16,627 nt of DNA from Fimbriimonadaceae bacterium (GTDB lineage: Bacteria; Armatimonadota; Fimbriimonadia; Fimbriimonadales; Fimbriimonadaceae), in contig JADLGZ010000056.1 in the NCBI GenBank assembly GCA_020849075.1, positions 1 through 16,627 of the forward strand, written 5' to 3'. Each line of letters begins with the position of its first letter. Position 1 is the first letter of the stretch. The notes below the pieces were generated by a model that was given only the letters and a program-made list of their open reading frames with translations, did not search any database and had not been told where the DNA came from. The position numbers and the translations under genes were made by a program. Shown here one piece after another: positions 13,653 through 16,627 of the stretch.

Positions 13653-15609
13653 TTTCAGTCACAACAATATCGCGTCCCTCTTTCTCGTCCAGCGGTATGA
13701 GCAGGAGCATCAGCATCCCCGGCAGGCTGAAGAAGATCACGGTAACGAAGAAATTGAAGTATCCCAAATCGCGCTGCAAGACGCCGCTCAGGACGCCGGC
13801 AACAGCAATGCAAAGTGCTCCCAACCCTGTGCCGATTGCGTAGTGCGATGTCTGGAATTTGCCTCTCTGGGCGACCCACATTAGATAAACCATGTACGCT
13901 GCAAAGCCGAATCCATACCCAAATTGGTCCACGAAAGCGATGATTGAAATGGGGGAAAACACTACTTGGTGAAAGGCTGCACCTGCGGGTAAGGTCGGCA
14001 GGGCCTTCGCCGCCCAAACATACATCAGGTTGGGAACATGCATGGCGAGAGCTAAGGGCCAGAAGGCTTTGCGCAATCCCAGCCTTGATACGACCACTCC
14101 GCCGGCAATTCCCCCGAGGATAATGCCGACCACGCCCATGATGCCGTTCACGATCCCGATTTGTTCAACACTGAGGGCGAGTCCTCCCTTGCTTGTCGGG
14201 TCTTGGTAGAACAAAGGCGAAATTCGGCCAACCATCACTTCACCGAAGCGATAGAAAACAATAAAGCCAAGGATCATGATGAAGCGATCCTGTTTGATGA
14301 AGCTTGTGAAAGCCTGTGCCATCTCAGACCCGGCGAGTTGCACCTTGGAGGCAATTCCCAATGCTGCTCCCACAACGAGAGTCCCCAGCAACCAGATCAG
14401 CTCCGCATTGAACTTTTCTGACGCCATGATCCAACCCTTGGTCTCCCCGATTAAGGGGAGCGTTGGGAAGGTGTGCGCTAGGCCGTGGCCTGTGAACTTG
14501 AAAACATTGCCGATGAAAATCATGGCGCAAAGGAATGTGCCTATGATCATGAGCGTACGAGTCGCCGTCTCGATAATTCTTTGCCGATCCATCGGGCGAA
14601 CAACATCATTCCCTGGCCTAGGCAGAGTTATTGGCAGGATCACTCTGCCAAGAGCATAGATAAGGATACACAGGCCCAGCACCGCTCCCCATGCCACCTG
14701 GGGTTTCATGGGTTTCCCGGGGCTGGCATCAAAGTTTAAGGTTGGTGTTCCACCACGAGGGGTAACAACGCTGAGTTTCCCAATTGACTTCGGCTCAGAT
14801 CCGTTGAAGAAGCTTGCGGTAACAAGACCATTGCCAACGACTTGGATCCCGGAAACTCCTGGGGGAACCCTTATCCATGTCGGATTCTTTTCCTCTGGGT
14901 CATTTGATCGCAAACTGTTCACGGCCGTGAGTCCATCGGCCGATTGAAGTCGCTCATCCTTGATCATCAGCTCGGCGGCGGGTCGCAATATCTGCTCAGT
15001 CTTCTCCTCTCCTTTCGCGCCAGTAGTTCGTTCAAATACAATGTCGCCACCGGACACGTCTACCTTCACGCTAGGCACGCGCATCAATGTTCCGGCGAAG
15101 TAGACCAAGAGGCCCGTACAAAAGAGGCGCCCTAGGCGATAGAAGGTTGAATTGAGGCCAACGAAGGCAGCTTGCCGTGCCTTAGTGAGAGCAAGAATGT
15201 AAAAGCCATCGGTTGCGATGTTGCAGAGCGCGGAAAACACGGCCGTGACGGCGAGAATAGCAAGCGTTATCTCAAAGAACTGAGGTAGCTGGAGAGCAAA
15301 GACGGTGGCGATCATGCCAGCCACAATGCCAGCTTGCCCCCACATGATCCAACCTCTCTTTGAGCCGTTAAAGTCAACAAACGGTCCAAGAAGCATTTGG
15401 AGCGACCATGGCAATGCAATGATGCTTACCCACGTCGCAATTTGGACATTCGCAATTCCCAGGCTCTTGAAGATAATGCTGGAAACCTCTTGAACGAGCG
15501 TGACCGGAACTGCCTGCATGAAATACAGGGCAGGCGTAAAAAGCCATGGGTTGCGATCCGAAGTCCCGGCATCGGCGTCAATAGGTTGCGGCGACTGTTC
15601 GTCTGACAT
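13642..15609 (-). CDS. AmpG-like major facilitator (PAT family) transporter with a large extra loop
   Basis: A 655-aa polytopic inner-membrane protein. The opening (PWLFTPALYFMQAVPVTLVQ) and the TM2-TM3 region (LPWSLQMLLGPFVDFNGSKRGW) resemble AmpG/PAT-family transporters, which import anhydro-muropeptides during wall recycling or other solutes such as acetyl-CoA. Hydrophobic segments fall at about residues 25-50, 56-80, 87-107, 110-132, 150-176 and 303-325, with more in the C-terminal half. Between the fifth and sixth lies a hydrophilic stretch of about 125 residues (177-302), rich in predicted beta strands. By MFS topology it should face the periplasm. AmpG itself lacks such a loop. The 11-nt overlap with a serine hydrolase supports import and processing of wall-derived or similar compounds; the true substrate is unknown. 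Confidence 0.85.
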   Translation of the reverse strand: MSDEQSPQPIDADAGTSDRNPWLFTPALYFMQAVPVTLVQEVSSIIFKSLGIANVQIATWVSIIALPWSLQMLLGPFVDFNGSKRGWIMWGQAGIVAGMIATVFALQLPQFFEITLAILAVTAVFSALCNIATDGFYILALTKARQAAFVGLNSTFYRLGRLFCTGLLVYFAGTLMRVPSVKVDVSGGDIVFERTTGAKGEEKTEQILRPAAELMIKDERLQSADGLTAVNSLRSNDPEEKNPTWIRVPPGVSGIQVVGNGLVTASFFNGSEPKSIGKLSVVTPRGGTPTLNFDASPGKPMKPQVAWGAVLGLCILIYALGRVILPITLPRPGNDVVRPMDRQRIIETATRTLMIIGTFLCAMIFIGNVFKFTGHGLAHTFPTLPLIGETKGWIMASEKFNAELIWLLGTLVVGAALGIASKVQLAGSEMAQAFTSFIKQDRFIMILGFIVFYRFGEVMVGRISPLFYQDPTSKGGLALSVEQIGIVNGIMGVVGIILGGIAGGVVVSRLGLRKAFWPLALAMHVPNLMYVWAAKALPTLPAGAAFHQVVFSPISIIAFVDQFGYGFGFAAYMVYLMWVAQRGKFQTSHYAIGTGLGALCIAVAGVLSGVLQRDLGYFNFFVTVIFFSLPGMLMLLLIPLDEKEGRDIVVTEIAD

Positions 15610-15674
15610 TGCTATGCAGACGAATCATATCTCACGCCGGCCCCTAATGATTTTTGCTTCTGATGCCTACCGGG

Positions 15675-16627
15675 TCATGCAGCTTTTGCAAGCCGAACAA
15701 AGGTATCGCGGTCAATGGCCCGGAGATGGCACTCATCAAACTCGCACTTCCCTGCTCTGTACAACTCAGCCAGCGATGCGTCCATCGTTTGCATTCCGTG
15801 ATTTCCGCTTGTCTCCAAGATCGACTGCATCTGGTGAGTCTTGCCCTCGCGAACAAGATTCTTGATGGCCGGCGTACCTATCATCACCTCAATCGAGGCG
15901 CATCGTCCCCCACCAAGGCGTGGCAACAGTTGTTGACTCACTACCCCTTCAATTGTATTTGCCAGCAGGACGCGGATTTGCTCCTGACTATCGGGTGGGA
16001 AGACGTCAATGATTCGGTCAATTGTGCTGGGCGCGTTGCGGGTGTGCAAGGTCCCAAAGACCAAGTGCCCGGTTTCAGCCAGTGTGAGCGCTGCTTCAAT
16101 GGTTTCAAGGTCACGTAACTCACCAACGAGGATAATGTCCGGGTCTTCACGCAGAACAGCCCGCAAGGCATTGTGGAAACTGTACGTATCCGAGTGCATT
16201 TCGCGCTGATTAACGATGCACTGCTTGTGCTGATGTAGATATTCGATCGGGTCCTCGATCGTCATGATATGACCACGTCGATTGGCATTGATGTCGTCAA
16301 TGATCGTGGCGATTGTCGTTGATTTTCCAGATCCTGTTGGGCCCGTGACCAAAATGAGGCCGCTCGCACGCTTACTCATCTCCTTTATCACGGGTGGCAA
16401 GCCAAGCTCTTCAAAGAGGGGGATACGCATCGGAATTACACGAAGCACACCGCCAACAGCGCCGCGCTGAACGAACATGTTAACGCGGAAACGTCCCAAG
16501 GCCTTCACGGGATATCCAAAGTCCAACTCTCGCGTACTTTCAAATTTCTGGATCTTTTCATCGTCCAGAGTATCGTAGAGCAGACGCCGCGTATCCTGGG
16601 GCTGCATTGGGGCGAACGGTAACGGCA
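15675..16627 (-). CDS. pilT: PilT, type IV pilus retraction ATPase (5' end missing)
   Basis: A cytoplasmic hexameric ATPase that depolymerises type IV pili for twitching, adhesion or DNA uptake. The frame stays open past the ATG at 16607 to the window edge (reading PLPFAP before MQPQD), and the usual N-terminal RASDLHL region is absent, so roughly 45-50 residues are probably missing. Counting from M at 16607, the Walker A motif GPTGSGKST is at 89-97. It is followed by TIEDPIEYLHQHK (Asp box), REDPDIILVGELRD (Walker B), TGHLVFGTLHT (His box) and AIKNLVREGKTHQ. These arrangements separate PilT from PilB and GspE. It ends 65 nt before the transporter gene. No pilus assembly genes other than the prepilin-like gene occur in the window. 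Confidence 0.93.
   Translation of the reverse strand, partial: PLPFAPMQPQDTRRLLYDTLDDEKIQKFESTRELDFGYPVKALGRFRVNMFVQRGAVGGVLRVIPMRIPLFEELGLPPVIKEMSKRASGLILVTGPTGSGKSTTIATIIDDINANRRGHIMTIEDPIEYLHQHKQCIVNQREMHSDTYSFHNALRAVLREDPDIILVGELRDLETIEAALTLAETGHLVFGTLHTRNAPSTIDRIIDVFPPDSQEQIRVLLANTIEGVVSQQLLPRLGGGRCASIEVMIGTPAIKNLVREGKTHQMQSILETSGNHGMQTMDASLAELYRAGKCEFDECHLRAIDRDTFVRLAKAA

Noticed and set aside
15610..15674. TATGAT as a -10 box for the transporter operon
   Set aside because: The hexamer is reasonable but no -35 element is found at 16-18 nt and the gap is only 65 nt; not strong enough to list.

Overview
The window looks like bacterial chromosome: about 16.6 kb, densely coded, with no sign of phage, insertion sequences, tRNA/rRNA genes or CRISPR. 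A PEP-CTERM surface protein, a prepilin-like protein, a type IV pilus PilT ATPase, a lipoprotein and many Sec signal peptides point to a diderm that secretes heavily. The mix would suit Armatimonadota (Fimbriimonadia-like) or a neighbouring phylum, but this is an inference from gene content, not a phylogenetic placement.

Layout. Plus strand, 1-2341: the 3' part of tsaD (tRNA t6A synthesis), then a secreted metzincin-type metalloprotease with a PEP-CTERM sorting tail. Minus strand, 4466 down to 2419: a tight four-gene cassette, in transcription order a thioredoxin-like lipoprotein, a prepilin-like protein (4-nt ATGA overlap), a 10-cysteine secreted protein and a membrane-anchored protein of unknown function. 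Plus strand, 4674-6182: a secreted parallel beta-helix protein. The rest, 6251-16627, is all on the minus strand. In transcription order it holds pilT (cut by the window end); an AmpG-like transporter, a beta-lactamase-fold serine hydrolase and a TPR protein joined by overlapping ends; ahcY behind an S-adenosylhomocysteine (SAH) riboswitch; rpmE2 with its own promoter and a strong terminator; and a secreted M1-family metallopeptidase followed 9 nt later by glyA.

How the genes work together. The SAH riboswitch and its terminator let ahcY respond to its own substrate; glyA supplies one-carbon units to the same methylation economy but is in a separate transcription unit. The transporter and serine hydrolase form a plausible cell-wall (muropeptide) salvage module. 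The four-gene cassette couples a CxxC redox-type lipoprotein to a small, very cysteine-rich exported protein and a pilin-like protein. It is the least explained part of the window and the best candidate for an undescribed system. No stretch longer than 300 bases lacks a gene; the longest gap is the 207-nt divergent region 4467-4673.
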